Source: Lunularia cruciata | Lineage: Eukaryota; Streptophyta; Marchantiopsida; Lunulariales; Lunulariaceae | DNA: 64,000 nucleotides | Assembly: GCA_948567375.1 (NCBI GenBank) | Contig: OX419755.1 | Location: forward strand, 8,747,001-8,811,000 | Direction of reading: 5' to 3' | Part shown: positions 21,721 through 32,860 of the stretch, in pieces | How positions within the stretch are numbered: the stretch's first letter is position 1 | How the letters are laid out: each line of letters opens with the position of its first letter | The notes under the pieces: generated by a model | Database searches by the model: none | Seen by the model: only the letters and a program-made list of their open reading frames with translations | What the model was told of the DNA's origin: nothing | Program-made: the position numbers and the translations under genes

Positions 21721-22145
21721 TGTAAGAGATTAAGGAGAGAAATAAGAGAATGGAAGATCGGAATGAAATATCACATTAGGACTCTTGAATGAGAAATACC
21801 TAGCATGAGCTTGGGCTTTGGTATATATAGGAAACATACAAGGTTCTTGAGAATCTTCTTTGGAAGCTTCCTAAAAACTGCCTTCTTAGAGTGCAAGCCA
21901 AGCTAACTAAGAAGCTTCTTGAAAAGTTTCATTCTAAAAGATGCTTACTTAACATGCAAGCTAAGCTAGTTGGGAAGCTTCCCAAGAGGTTTCCTCCTAG
22001 AAGTCACCACTTAGCATGCACATTACTCAATATTTGGAAGCTACCAAGTAGCTTCCTAGATGCTTCTAGAATATTCTTACTAATTTGGTCTATTTTTTAT
22101 TATGTTAGTCTCAACTAACTTGTCTATAAACTCCATATTGTTACA
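21721..22145 (-). repeat. 5' LTR of element E
   Basis: On the minus strand it starts TGTAACAATATGG and ends ATCTCTTACA, giving canonical TG...CA ends, with the primer site one base away. It contains tandem-like 'aagcttc' words (21860-22070). Confidence 0.75.
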
Positions 22146-22164
22146 TATTAGACCAGTATTGAAC

Positions 22165-24078
22165 ACTTTGGAAGATGGAGCAAGGTAAGTTCATTGTGCT
22201 ATCCAACAACATCAAGGCTTGGAAGCATGATAGTAACCATACTAATGAAGCATAAGGAGGAATTATGGAGCGTCAAGGCTGACCTTGTAGTGATGAAGGC
22301 AGGGTTTGCTCAATAAGAGAAGGACTTTGTGGATTACAAGATTGCACAAGAATAGAGTTTGTGGGAGAAGGATTGGGAGATCTTCAAGATGAAGGAAGAG
22401 ATAACAAGCTTGAGGCAATGTATTATCCAATAGGACTCCAATTTGACAATTGTCAAAAGTAAATCCAAGTGATGAATGGAGGAGATGAAGAAGAAGCATG
22501 CCAAGGAGTTGGATGCTATGGACAAGGAGGTGATGTCTCTAAAGAAGGAGTTGGAGAATCTAAGGAAGGAGAGAGCCATAGAGGAGAATCTTGTGATGTC
22601 ACCTTGGAAGTAGCCAAGATGTGCATCAAGGAGTTGTCCACAATCATGGTGGACCATGAAGATAGGGCCCACATTCTCTAAGTGCAAGTCAGACAAGTGG
22701 CGAAGATGGAGTTGCAATCCATCCATGATACTCTAGATGAGGAACAAACAAGAGTTCTTATAGTTTTGGAAGACACTAATAGTAGGTTGAAGAATCAAGT
22801 GGAATTGGTTGTTACAACCCAAGCTCACTTGGCTAAGCAACAAAAGTGGATGTAAAAAATATATGCCTTAGAAGCCAAGCCCTACACTATTGAATAGTTA
22901 AGCAAGCTTGGCCGAGAAGTTGCACAAGCATGATGATGCTAAGTTTGAGAGTGTCTTAAGCAATAGCCACTACAAATTGGAAGAGTATAATGAGCATGTT
23001 GAGGAGCTGATTTAGAGGTGTAAAGGAGAAGGAGGGTCAGGTAAGTAGATTTTAGTGTACAATTCTTGTGTAATTCTAGAGCGTACTTTATCATGATGAC
23101 AGTACCATCAAGTTAGGGACTTTAGTGTTCTGGGAGCACAATTGGGTTGAGGACTTCACCGCAATGAGATGTCTCCATGCAATGACATGTATAGGAACTC
23201 TTTGAGCAATTAAGGATCTATACATTAAATTGATTCTTTTGTAAATATCTGAATGTCAAGACCATTCTCTTGATGTGAAGCTAGATTCATAGTATTGGTA
23301 GAGTGAACAATAAGTGTATCTTTGCAGGTGGCACCGCCATAGCATTTCATTTGTAACAACCAATTAGGTAAAATAGGGTAGTCTTAATTCATAGTTATGG
23401 AATTGTGACATCACATAGCCATGGATGCACCCCATCTTATTATAGTGGAGAGTATAAGGGAAGTCACCCCAACTTAATACAATTTTAGTCAGCACAGATT
23501 GGAATTCAGTTTCATACTTGTCTGTTCAAACTCATAAATGTGCAATCACCTTGCTTGTGTGTTTGCAAAGTTGACTCTATTGTGAGGATGATGCTTGAGG
23601 ACTTGTTAGATCTTGAGTGTGTCAATGTCAATATGGTGTATGCTTCATGATCACTCAGTTGAGTAGTAGTGATAAACTTAAAGTAGGCACACTAAGTGTT
23701 GAGGTGCGGGAGGGCAGTCAAACTTGTGAATTTTGAAGAGTTGGGGTGACATGTTGAGAGCTATGATGGTTGTGAGTGTCATAAAGTATCATATGTAACA
23801 AAAAGCATAGTGCATTGCCAACCTACAGTTTAGTAGTGAGGAGTGCCTTCTCAAAGTGGTAGAATGCTCTCATTGGCATTGTGGTGTGCATTGTTTAGGT
23901 GACTGAATCATACCCTTCAAGAGCTCATGTAGTGAGATGTCATTTGTGCATATGATTGAGTGCTTTTATTTTTGTCATAGTGTGCCACAAATGGGTACTC
24001 TACCCTCTTCTAGGAATTGTCCTGATCAAGAGGTTAAATATGTAACAGTAGCCAACTTGTGACAAAGTGACACTTTCC
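22165..24078 (+). repeat. direct repeat C-b
   Basis: Second copy of the repeat at 17330-19312. Landmarks shared at the same spacing include 'aaattgattcttttgtaaatatctga' (18423 and 23228) and 'ccatggatgc' (18614 and 23420). Its left end abuts the LTR of element E, so some of its 5' end may be lost. Confidence 0.7.
22175..23040 (+). pseudogene. coiled-coil ORF in repeat C-b
   Basis: Homologue of the ORF at 17345-18427, starting near an ATG at 22174 (MEQGKFIVLSNN) and more decayed, with stops near 22250, 22305 and 22350. It retains AKELDAMDKEVMSLKKELE-like text near 22500-22560. Confidence 0.5.
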
Positions 24079-25540
24079 CTTCAATCCTAGCTGATTCTAA
24101 ACCATATCCTTGTAGGAATGACCTATTCGTACCAGCAATATTGCAAGTATATCAAACACTAGGCTATCAAACTCTTCCTTTCTTCCTTGTAGTAGTAGGG
24201 CACTGCAAAAGGAGCAATGTAAGTGGCTCCCCATTCATCTTCAAATCTTGGTGCAAGAGCTTATAATATTTGTCAAACATTTTGGCCTAGTGTAAAAGCT
24301 CTCTTGCATACATATAATTAGAGAACAATGCCTAGCCATTGGTTAAGTAGGTGATTCATTGCTATTTGAAGAGCTTCATACTTGGTTCTACAATGGCTCT
24401 TTTTGCAGGGTCCTTCTAACTAGCTACATGCCATCCATTGTTCTTGGAGTGCTTATTGTTAAAGTGGCTCTTGACCTTTAGGGTTAGCTCCTTTATTTGC
24501 AAATTTTGTATCCGTTTTCATTTCTTTTGCAACCTGAGCATTTGGGCTGAGTACCATTTGCCAATGGTCCTTAGTCCAATTCAATAGATTACCGGACATT
24601 CCCCCTAAAGTCCTTTCTCTCTTGCCTCTCATCTCATGAATCATATGAAAGTTTGATAACTCCGAAATCTAGAGTAGGAATCCCAAGTGCAACTTCTAAT
24701 AACATCCATCTTATAATAGTACACTCCATATTTTTCCATAGCAAGGATCTAAGGATGGCCTTGGGAGCCTTCCTATAAGTCTTAAGAGTGACTACCATGA
24801 TTCCTGCAAACATGCTACTAGCTACTTATGTACTATGCCAAATGCCGAACTTGACACTGAGTTCTTCAGATCACACCAAGTGCCACTCTAAGAAAAAACT
24901 CTAAGTTCTCACTTCTTCAGAAGAATTTGCAAGACATTACTCAATCAAGTAGGCAAATGGATTGATTTGTGAAAAGTGCCACTACAAGCCATGCACTTCA
25001 ATTCATACACCCAAACCTTGGTCATTCTGTAGCACTTGAGTAGTTGCAAAGTAGGTAGGCACTTGCTGTTATGCAGGTAAAGGCCTTTGCATGTCATCCT
25101 CAAGGAAAGTCACTCTCCCACCTGCTGGAAATCCATTTGCCACCCACTTTCTCCAATACATTAGAGGTAATTGGTAATTGCCATTGGTGGCAAGTTCAAA
25201 TTATGGTGGTACTTTCTACTTAGTGCAAATGGTGGCACTCAGCCCATACATCTCACCTACCAGCACTTTGAGTGTTTCATATCCTGCAAGCACTTTGAAT
25301 GGTCCCTCAACAGTCCAAGTGCTATTCCATTCTCACAAACTTGGGGTCATTCTACACTTCTCCAAGTGCTTCTTGTTTCCTTCGTGACACAACTTTGATT
25401 GCCACCTTGATACAGTGGCCCTATAGCTCATGTGGTCTCCAAACTCATTCTTCTTGTCAACATTCAAGATTATCCTACATCACTCAGAGTGCTAAACATC
25501 CTACAAGTAAGCTACAAGTACTTGGGACTTGGTAAGTGGC
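24079..25540. other. retroelement-like debris, no intact gene
   Basis: No intact gene. At 24459-24670 on the minus strand a short frame with LLNWTKDHWQMVL resembles the W-x(5)-W-x2-VL block of the LTR B ORF. From about 24870 to 25500 the words 'aagtgccact' and 'agcactttga' recur at irregular spacing. I see nothing else. Confidence 0.4.
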
Positions 25541-26165
25541 CATTGGCCAGTCCCTCTGTCCAATGCCAACTCCTAACCCTACAAATCCTACCAACATTAC
25601 CAACCAGGTAGATATTAGTGCTTGGAAAAGAAATGATAGCAAAGCTTCAGTAGCAATCAAAGATTTTTGTGCACCATGTAACAATAAACTTTACCAATAA
25701 GAAAAAAAGTGAGGCAATGCATATAATAAGAATTTTCTCCTCCACAACAAACTTATTACATCAACATTACCTTTGGTGCAAATTTCTTGGACTGAAAATA
25801 AAGCCTCAATAATATTATACCCCAACACTTGCACAAATTTTAAGCACTAATGCAATAATGTACTGCCACCAGCATAAGCATCATGGATCAAAATGAAGTC
25901 TTGACCCTAATGGATTCCATGCACTCCAAATACTAAAATGTCATGCATCAACTCAAGACACATGGTAACTTGACCACTAACAACCTAACTACCATTCTAC
26001 TTCAAGAAAAGATTGCCATGCAGTCTGCTTCCTCTAAAGGCATGTTTTCTTCAGTGCACAGTTTCAAAAGAAACAGAGGGGTAAGAATTCCTTCACATGC
26101 AACAAAAAAATTCAGAACTTGCATCCCTCTGGCATGCAAAAAGAAGATGCACTCAGAAAAGGAAA
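25540..26165 (+). pseudogene. copia gag fragment, repeat unit 1
   Basis: Plus-strand copia gag remnants: VDISAWKRNDSKASVAIKDF at about 25610-25665 and, after many stops, ILLQEKIAMQSASSKG with a basic tail near 25990-26160 where a zinc knuckle would lie. Homologous segments occur at 31800-32210 and 34455-34650 in unit 2. Confidence 0.65.
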
Positions 26166-26745
26166 ACGCCCAAGGACTTCTTGCCCAAACTGCACGTAGC
26201 ACGGCCATTGGCATCATGACTGCTTTCAATTAAAAACTGCAGCCCATGCTGCAACATCATCAGAATCAAAGCATAAAGGAAAACTGAAAAGCACATCCGA
26301 TGGCATTCCACAACAAAGAAGAGATTCTTAAATGGAGTCTTGGTACATAAAGCAAGTTGTGAATTGTTAATGTGTTCAATTGGGTAATCGGATGGTGATT
26401 GTACCAACACTGCAGATTGGTAATGATGACTTGTCACCAAGGTAGATACAAGTGTCTATCCACTGGTTCTAAAGAGTGTAGATTGGTGTCATTTCTAGAA
26501 ATTGAATTTTCTTGTGTGCTTGGTGATGGGAGGCACCGATATCAATATACCAATGTGCATTTTTTGCCTCATCTAGAATTAGGGCTTGTGCAGAGCAACA
26601 TACACAAGCAAGGAAAACAAACTCAATGTATGCTTGGTCAGACAAGTTGCCTACTGTTGTATGATCTCTCTGTAATATACTATTTGGCTCAAGAGTGTAA
26701 GACACAGTAAGTTCATGGACTAATCTAACACTTTGTCCAAAAACA
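26165..26745 (-). pseudogene. copia protease fragment, repeat unit 1
   Basis: The minus strand carries WYIDIGASHHQAHKKIQFLE near 26540-26600, the copia protease site (D-I-G-A-S here). It continues with RHLYLGDKSSLPICSVGT-like text and a worn region down to 26165. Both flanks belong to other copia pieces. The counterpart in unit 2 is about 34700-35157. Confidence 0.7.
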
Positions 26746-26749
26746 GCAA

Positions 26750-28300
26750 ATTCCTTTTTGATTGTATTGATTTCCTCTATCAGATCATACTTTCTTGATC
26801 TTCATGCTTTATTGAGTTTAAAGCAAGATAGAGTTTCTACTTCCCTATCATGAAAAATAAAAATCTGAAACCACTAGTATCATTCTTAAACAAGTGATAA
26901 TATCTTGATCCTCCTATTGAGCTCATGCTCAAAAGACCACAAATGTCACTTTGAAAGAACTCTCCAAGTCTGTAATTGCTTCTACTATCCCTAGATTTTG
27001 CAAAAGGTAAGCTATGTTGCTTTCCTACAGCTTTCCTACTTCTCACTCTCCCCATTGCTTGCAAGAATACAGTTTGCGTAGGAAATGTTAAGTATCTTGG
27101 TCACAGTGATCTAAAGTATGTAAAACTTTGAATAATAGACATCCTTCATCACCATTGTCCCATCTTCATCCATGTAGCCCTCTTTGGTGTAGGTTGTTTG
27201 GATGCCTTTGTCTGCTGCTTGACCAATGCTGAATACGTTCCACTTCAACTCCAGAACGTAGAAAACTCCTCAGATAGCTCCTTCTTGTCTTCTTGCACCA
27301 TTCTTACAAGAAATTGGGATGTCTCACACTCTATTAACCCAATAGTCAGCAATATACATGGGCCAAGTTCCTTCTTCAATCTCCTTGAAATCTTGGAACA
27401 ACTCTAGTATATCAGTCATGTGCTCTGAAGCTCCTCCATTAGCATACCAAACATCATTGTCGAGATGATCAATACTTGTGGTAGTGCTAAAAGAACAGCA
27501 AATGCAATACTATGTCTCATTAGAGTATTGGTGTGGCTTTTAGGATTAGCCTCATTGTGAGGATTTCTTCTGTGGAGGTGCTGCTGACCTGTACATTCTC
27601 TTGCTTAGTGCCCTTCTTCTTGCATTTTTTGCAGCTTGTTCTCTTCTTCAGTTCAAATAAATATGTTGGTCTTCTATTGAGTCCCCCAATAATTGCTACC
27701 TATTTTGCTTCTCCTATTGGTAGCAAGAAAGTCTCTCTCCTATAAACTCTCACCTTTCTCCTCTCCAAATCTATTCAAGAATTTTTCCTTGAGTGTCTTG
27801 GAGTGAGTCTCTTGATGGTTTGTTGCTTCTCAGCTACATTATCCCATACTACTATTATGTGGAAATAAGCTTGCGGTAAACTATAAATAATCTTGGTGAT
27901 TATTGAGGAATAGTCTGTTCTAACACCAATGTTATTCAACTGACTAGCAAGAGTTTCTACTTGGCTAATAAAACCCACTACCTCTTCTACCGGTTTCATT
28001 TGTAATAGAAAGAATCTCCACTAGAGAACTTGCTTGTTCTATGAAGCACATTGCTCATGTGATGATATTAATCTAGTTGAGATTTGGTTTGTGGTTGTAA
28101 AATTGATTCATCTTTGTAAATACTTTGGTTCTATGGCTGCACAAATGTACATTTTTGCAGTATCATTCTTGCTCTACCAGTTGGTATCTCCTCCATCTGG
28201 TATGGATTTTTTATAGTCTTTGTACCATTAATGAACCTTGTAAATCTCTTTGACTTGAAGAAGATCACCTAGAATTTCCAAATCAAGAAATTATACCGAT
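26750..28300 (-). pseudogene. copia gag, protease and integrase remnants, unit 1
   Basis: From high to low coordinates: gag N-terminus near 28000-28300; gag core at 27775-27999 (FISQVETLASQLNNIGVRTD, IIYSLPQAYFHIIVV); protease near 27440 (VWYANGGASEHMTD); integrase near 26840-27064 (VGKQHSLPFAKS, SDICGLLSMSSIGGSRYY). All are broken by stops. A second protease site at ~26600 lies downstream of this integrase, so two copia copies are juxtaposed. Confidence 0.75.
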
Positions 28301-28337
28301 TGAATCAACTAATATGTGCTATACTTCACACACTGTT

Positions 28338-28585
28338 TCTTGTCCCCATTGTGTCCCAATTTACTCTCAAATCTGAAAGACTTTCTCTACATTATCATCT
28401 CTCTGAAATTTTACACCAAGAATAATCTTCTGTTATGCTTGATGCGCCAGGAAGCATCATTCCTTGTTCCCATTATGTCCCAATCTACTCTAAGATCTGA
28501 AAGATCTCTTCTATATTCTCTGTCTCTATGAAATTCTACACCAAAAAGAATATTATAGTACTCTTGATGAGTTGGGAAACATGGA
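28338..28585. repeat. two ~124-bp tandem copies
   Basis: 'tgtccccattgtgtcccaat' and the ~110 bases after it (28341) recur at about 28464 with moderate divergence. The same doublet is present in unit 2 at about 36600-36835, so the duplication predates the unit duplication. Confidence 0.7.
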
Positions 28586-28942
28586 CCATTTATTGAAAAT
28601 TATCATAAATATTAATGCAAATCTGCACACCATTTACAACTTACAAGGAATACAAAAAGGTATATAAAGCACTTTTACATATTGCTTCTTATTGCAAATC
28701 TACTTGGATGAAGCCATGAATGGAATACCATAATAGAATACCTACAGGCTAATATGCGCGTTGAAAGTTAATGAAAATTTTGTCATATTCTGTGGCCTTG
28801 CTTCTCTAGGCTACACCTCTCTCAAGCTTCTTGACTATCCGCCGTCCTCTTGATGTAATGAACCATGGCTCTCTCAAAAGGAAGACCTAAATACTCTAAC
28901 TAATGCTGGGGCCTCGATGCCGTGTACAACCCCAACACCTAA
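28586..28942 (-). repeat. possible 5' LTR of the unit-1 copia
   Basis: It lies upstream of gag on the minus strand and would begin TGTTGGGGTTGTACACGG at 28942. It is AT-rich with a TATATAAAG-like word on the plus strand near 28663. No second LTR or primer site was verified. Confidence 0.3.
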
Positions 28943-29029
28943 AATATAGCTACATGCTATATCCATGCCACATGTTTTACCATCTGATCTGAAATGTACT
29001 TTCAACAATTATATCGATCCAGCGTTGTT

Positions 29030-29690
29030 TACAACCGGGATAGCTCTCACACCCTAATTGACATTTTTTTCTAACAACTTAACCCCTTTTTTTAGAGAAA
29101 AATGTCTCTAACATTGCTTATCGAAGTTGAGATTTCATTTTCATCGTCGTCCCCCTGATACGTCCTCAAGATAAGGTCTTCAACTGGCTGAATGCTCATC
29201 TACATCAAGCTTTGCACTTGAAACAGCGAAACAAGCTCCCTTACGTATCGCCACAACAGATATTAAAAGCGTTTGTTTTTACTACTTTTATCAACAATGA
29301 TCCAGGTGAGCAATTTTACTATCTCCGTTCCACCTGAATTGCTGGTATCTCGACTACACTATCCGATTCAAAAGGAGTGAGTGATTTTAATCAAAACTCC
29401 ACTGCCTAACTAGCTAAACGAAATGATATGGATATGGATTTGCTTACAACAAGGATAGCTTTCACACCCTTCGATCCCTGATGTTAATTGACATTTTTCT
29501 CTAGAATAGGTTAGGAAAGGCGTGCTTACCGAAGTTGAGATTGCATTTTCATTGACATTGTCATCTTCTTGGTACATCCTCAAGATAAGGTCTTCAACTT
29601 GCTGAATGCCATCTAAATCAAGCTTTGTTGCATCGGATCCCGTAACAATGGCAAACGGAGCCATCTTGCCATCAGCCGCAATTTAGCGTT
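29030..29690. repeat. duplicated GLP upstream segment (two copies in unit 1)
   Basis: A segment with 'aagataaggtcttcaact', 'tgaatg' and 'atcaagcttt' occurs at 29030-29215 and again at 29440-29640. Single copies lie at 37370-37560 (unit 2) and 61570-61760 (unit 3). The piece 29216-29420 matches 61320-61530 in unit 3 and is missing from unit 2. Confidence 0.7.
29539..29664 (-). other. exon-like frame upstream of GLP1
   Basis: A minus-strand ATG at 29664 opens about 42 codons (APFAIVTGSDATKLDLDG, then IQQVEDLILRMYQEDD). It ends at a consensus-like donor TTCG/GTAAGC near 29540. The three related copies read ATAAGC at the donor and carry an extra base in GATGAGCATTC that shifts the frame. It could be the first exon of a gene whose remaining exons are absent, or chance coding potential. 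I cannot assign a family. Confidence 0.3.
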
Positions 29691-30039
29691 TCATGGAAGC
29701 GCCTTTCTCTGCAAATACCGTCTCCTCTTCAAGCTAGGAACTTGCGACAAATTATCTCCCACATCTCAACGGCCGGACTTCACGAGGTGGAGTGAATACG
29801 AATTATATGGAGGACAGCAGTAGATGCGATACCATCCAAACGTTTTTTCCCAAGACCGGCCGAGGTGTTTATCATCTCTCTCTTCAGCGTATTGACTTGC
29901 CCGTACTGCTGTTCCAAACTTGAGAGTTTGGCAGTATCCGCGAGCAAGATGAATTGCAAAATAACAGAACTGGGGTTAACAAGTCGAGAGTTCTAGCTGC
30001 CTGCCCTTTGACCACAGCTCCTCATATCAATATCATACA

Positions 30040-30052
30040 CTATATATATACC
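30040..30052 (+). promoter_or_regulatory. TATA box of GLP1
   Basis: CTATATATATACC lies 167-179 bases upstream of the ATG. It is conserved at the same distance class in GLP2 (37940) and GLP3 (62141) within near-identical upstream sequence ('ctcatatcaatatcatacac' before it). Confidence 0.75.
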
Positions 30053-30218
30053 GCTTGTGCTCCGCGATGTACCACAAGTAGTTGCGTCCTTGATCTAGAA
30101 CCTGAGCTGAACAATATAGTTGCATGTGCATTCTCAGGCCCGTTTAACTTCCTTCCCACCGAATCCTCATTTGTTGCTGAATCCTGCGCTATCCATCCGT
30201 TCACATTTTTTGAGTAAA

Positions 30219-30830
30219 ATGGCTTCGTTCGTAGCGGCGGTCATCTTCTTTTTTGCCACATTGCATCTTCATCAGGTGCTTGCCGCAGACCCTGATATAA
30301 CCACCGACTTTGTGGTTCCGCTTGGTATCAATGCTTCCACGCTAAATGGAAGCTTCTTTACTTCCACTCTCCTCAGAAATGTGACGATAGGTCAAGCAAC
30401 TTCCGCTACGGTGACCCCTGTGAATTCCAAGGCATTTCCAGCTCTGGTAGGATTGGGAGTCTCCTTCGCAATGCTCACTTATCCACCACAAACTCTCAAC
30501 GCTCTTCACATTCATCCCCGTGGTTCTGAGCTCCTCTACGTTGTCGACGGTGCGTTGAGCGTCGGGGTTATTGACTCCACCAACAAGCTGTTCACCCAAA
30601 CGTTGTATCAAGGTGATTTGTTCGTGTTCCCCAAGGGTTTGGTACACTTCCAGGTTAACTGGGACACCAATCAGACAGCAGTTGCTGTGGCTGGATTCAG
30701 CAGTTCAAATCCCGGACTCATTCGATTGCCTGCCAACCTTTTCAACTCAGGAATATGTGATGTGGTGCTAGAGAAATCGTTTGGAGTGTCTAGTGACGTA
30801 GTGGACAGCTTGAAAGCAGCACAGATGTGA
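30219..30830 (+). CDS. germin-like protein GLP1 (secreted cupin)
   Basis: Intact single-exon gene of 203 residues. An N-terminal signal peptide (residues 1-22, ending VLA) predicts secretion to the cell wall. Germin box 1 is ALHIHPRGSELLYVVDG with metal ligands H97, H99 and E104. Box 2 is GDLFVFPKGLVHFQVN with H143, so all four Mn ligands are present. There are four N-glycosylation sequons (N38, N43, N54, N151). The N-terminal cysteine pair of typical germins is missing (DFVVPLG stands where DFCVAD is usual) and only C180 remains. Known germins form oligomers with oxalate oxidase or superoxide dismutase activity; which applies here cannot be told. The ATG at 30219 is preferred over one 99 bases upstream because the signal peptide starts there and GLP2/GLP3 conserve it. 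Confidence 0.93.
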   Translation: MASFVAAVIFFFATLHLHQVLAADPDITTDFVVPLGINASTLNGSFFTSTLLRNVTIGQATSATVTPVNSKAFPALVGLGVSFAMLTYPPQTLNALHIHPRGSELLYVVDGALSVGVIDSTNKLFTQTLYQGDLFVFPKGLVHFQVNWDTNQTAVAVAGFSSSNPGLIRLPANLFNSGICDVVLEKSFGVSSDVVDSLKAAQM

Positions 30831-31780
30831 TCGCATCTTGCAATTATGCAGTTCTAGTAGTGAATTATATTGTTAGTCGGTGGATCGACAAGGAACTAAG
30901 CCAGCAAGTTTAGGATCATTGATGCTGGAAAACCGAGCCCTTTTCTTTGGGAGTGCATTTATAAACTCAAGACTATTCATTTTTACAACTGTACGGTAGT
31001 ATCACAAGTCTTATAACAGACGTCATAGTGATTTTTTGCCAATTGAATCTTTTGATTTTTGACAATGATTTTTTGTCAAAATTGTCAGGATTTTTTGTTC
31101 ATTTAAGTGGATCCGGAATCGTTTCAACTGCCTCGTCAGTACCGCACGCTCTATGGATAAAATCCGCTTAATTAAATTAGCTAACTACGCATGACCTGGA
31201 GATTAGTTGAGAAATATTTTCTCAGTACATACAAATACAGAAATACATATTGTTGATGTCAACTTCAATTTGATAAGCCGAATCACACATACCATCACAT
31301 TGTTTAACTGACAGCTTTCAATTCCAGATTAAATTGGGGAGAACAAATCTTATTACACACGTCACTACATGACATATTAATCGTAACTTTAGCGTCCCAA
31401 GACAGAAATCAGATTCTTGTTAGTGAATGAAAGACTGTTATTTGTGTTTCATGGCTTAATCCGGAGATGGAACACTTCACAAAATTTCAAAATTTCTCTC
31501 TCAAAAATCTGCCTATAGCCCGAAGAATAATAGTTTCAATTCTCTATGATTATGATTCTGCACACCGAACAATTTCGAAATACTCATATCTCTAGGAGAA
31601 ACGGAGAGCAGAAAAAGAAGAAAACCCCTTTTCCTTCCAGTAAGTGACAATGACGAGTTCCTGAAACATGATCAACACCCCAGGGTGGACCAAATTTGCA
31701 TGCTGTGTCGGGCGAAAAGACATGGAAATTGGCGAAATTGGCGAAAAGTGGCGAAAAGACATGGAAGATAAACTTGACTT
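30831..31780. other. GLP1 3' flank
   Basis: Non-coding. 30831-31430 is repeated downstream of GLP2 (38720-39350) and in part of GLP3 (62916-63090), so the duplicated unit includes this flank. 31430-31780 shows nothing recognisable. Confidence 0.6.
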
Positions 31781-32213
31781 GGAAGGCGTGTGGGACTTGG
31801 TAAGTGGCCAGTCCGTCTGTCTAATGCAAACTCCCGACCCTACAAATTCTACCGACATTTCCAACTCTCCTGACCCTACAAATCCTATCGACATTACCAA
31901 CTAGGCACATATCAATACTTGGAAAAGAAATGATAAAAAAGCTTTAGTAGCAATCAAATCAAAGATTGTTCTGCACCAAGTGAAAGAACACACAATACTA
32001 ATAAGAAAATAAGCGAGGGAATGCACACAATAGGAGTTACTATAGCAACATTACCGTCGGGGCAAATTCATTGGACTGAAAATGAAGCCTCAAGAATCTC
32101 TTACCCCAACACTTGCACAGCTTTCAAGCACAAAGTTGAACCTGAACCCTAATGGGTTCCATGCCCCCCAAATACAAAAATGTAATGCTACAATTCAAGA
32201 CATATGGTAATGT
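31780..32213 (+). pseudogene. copia gag fragment, repeat unit 2 (5' piece)
   Basis: Homologous to 25530-25970 of unit 1. It keeps the gag N-terminal pattern around 'acttggaaaagaaatgat' (W-K-R-N-D). The homology breaks off at about 32213 ('atatggtaatg') and resumes at about 34450. Confidence 0.6.
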
Positions 32214-32780
32214 TGTCGTACGTTTCCTTTCTTTCCTTTTTCTCACTGAACAAATTGAGTGTTTAGTTGTGAAGCTTACCTATCAAAGGTTGTATATAGA
32301 TTTTTCACTACTAACCTGAGCTCACCTGTTTGCCCAAACCTTGGTATTTTCTACTCTTGTGTCTAGAATTCTTTCTACAAGGAAAGGAAATAACAGGCAA
32401 CATGAGATTTATCATAACACGTACTTCTAATCCATCGGTCATCATTTCTAATGTTACCAAAGAGACATACAGATCACATCTAGAAAAAGAAGAACTTAAG
32501 TATAATGCATAAACACCCATCCAAGCTAAATGGGTGTACAATCAAGCACGCAAACCTAAAGAGTATCCAAACACAATTTCTAATAGCAACTCTCCATGCT
32601 TGTGGTGGAAATGACCTTCATAGCTTTCTTGCTCTAAACAAAAATTGATTTCAATCTTTACTCCAAGTTTTATAGAGTCTCTCCTCCAATTTTACATCAA
32701 ATCTTTTTTCAAGTAATGAAATTCTAAGCTTTTTTTAATGGGAAAACCTCTATGAGGTTTAGATGAAAATATGTCTTTCT

Positions 32781-32860
32781 CTATAGCTTTGATTCTGATG
32801 ATTTTACTTCAATAGAAATTCTATGGCTTTGATTCTGATGATTTTACTTTAATAGAAATT
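32781..32860. repeat. 40-bp tandem duplication
   Basis: 'ctatagctttgattctgatg' and the following 20 bases at 32781-32820 are repeated at 32821-32860 with two visible differences. Confidence 0.9.

Larger units (their letters stand above)
19863..22145 (-). mobile_element. gypsy element E, 5' part
   Basis: Minus-strand gypsy fragment with a 425-bp LTR (21721-22145), a tRNA-iMet-type primer site, a decayed gag and protease, and the first residues of RT at its truncated left end. It sits between the gag of element C and repeat C-b, so it inserted into C and lost its 3' part. Confidence 0.75.

Noticed and set aside
29539-29664. First exon of a karyopherin-like protein
   Set aside because: The helix pattern was suggestive only; no family could be named from 42 codons, and three of four copies lack the splice donor.
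30120-30218. Longer GLP1 reading frame with 33 extra N-terminal residues
   Set aside because: The signal peptide starts at the ATG at 30219, and the upstream part lies in the 5' leader after the TATA box.
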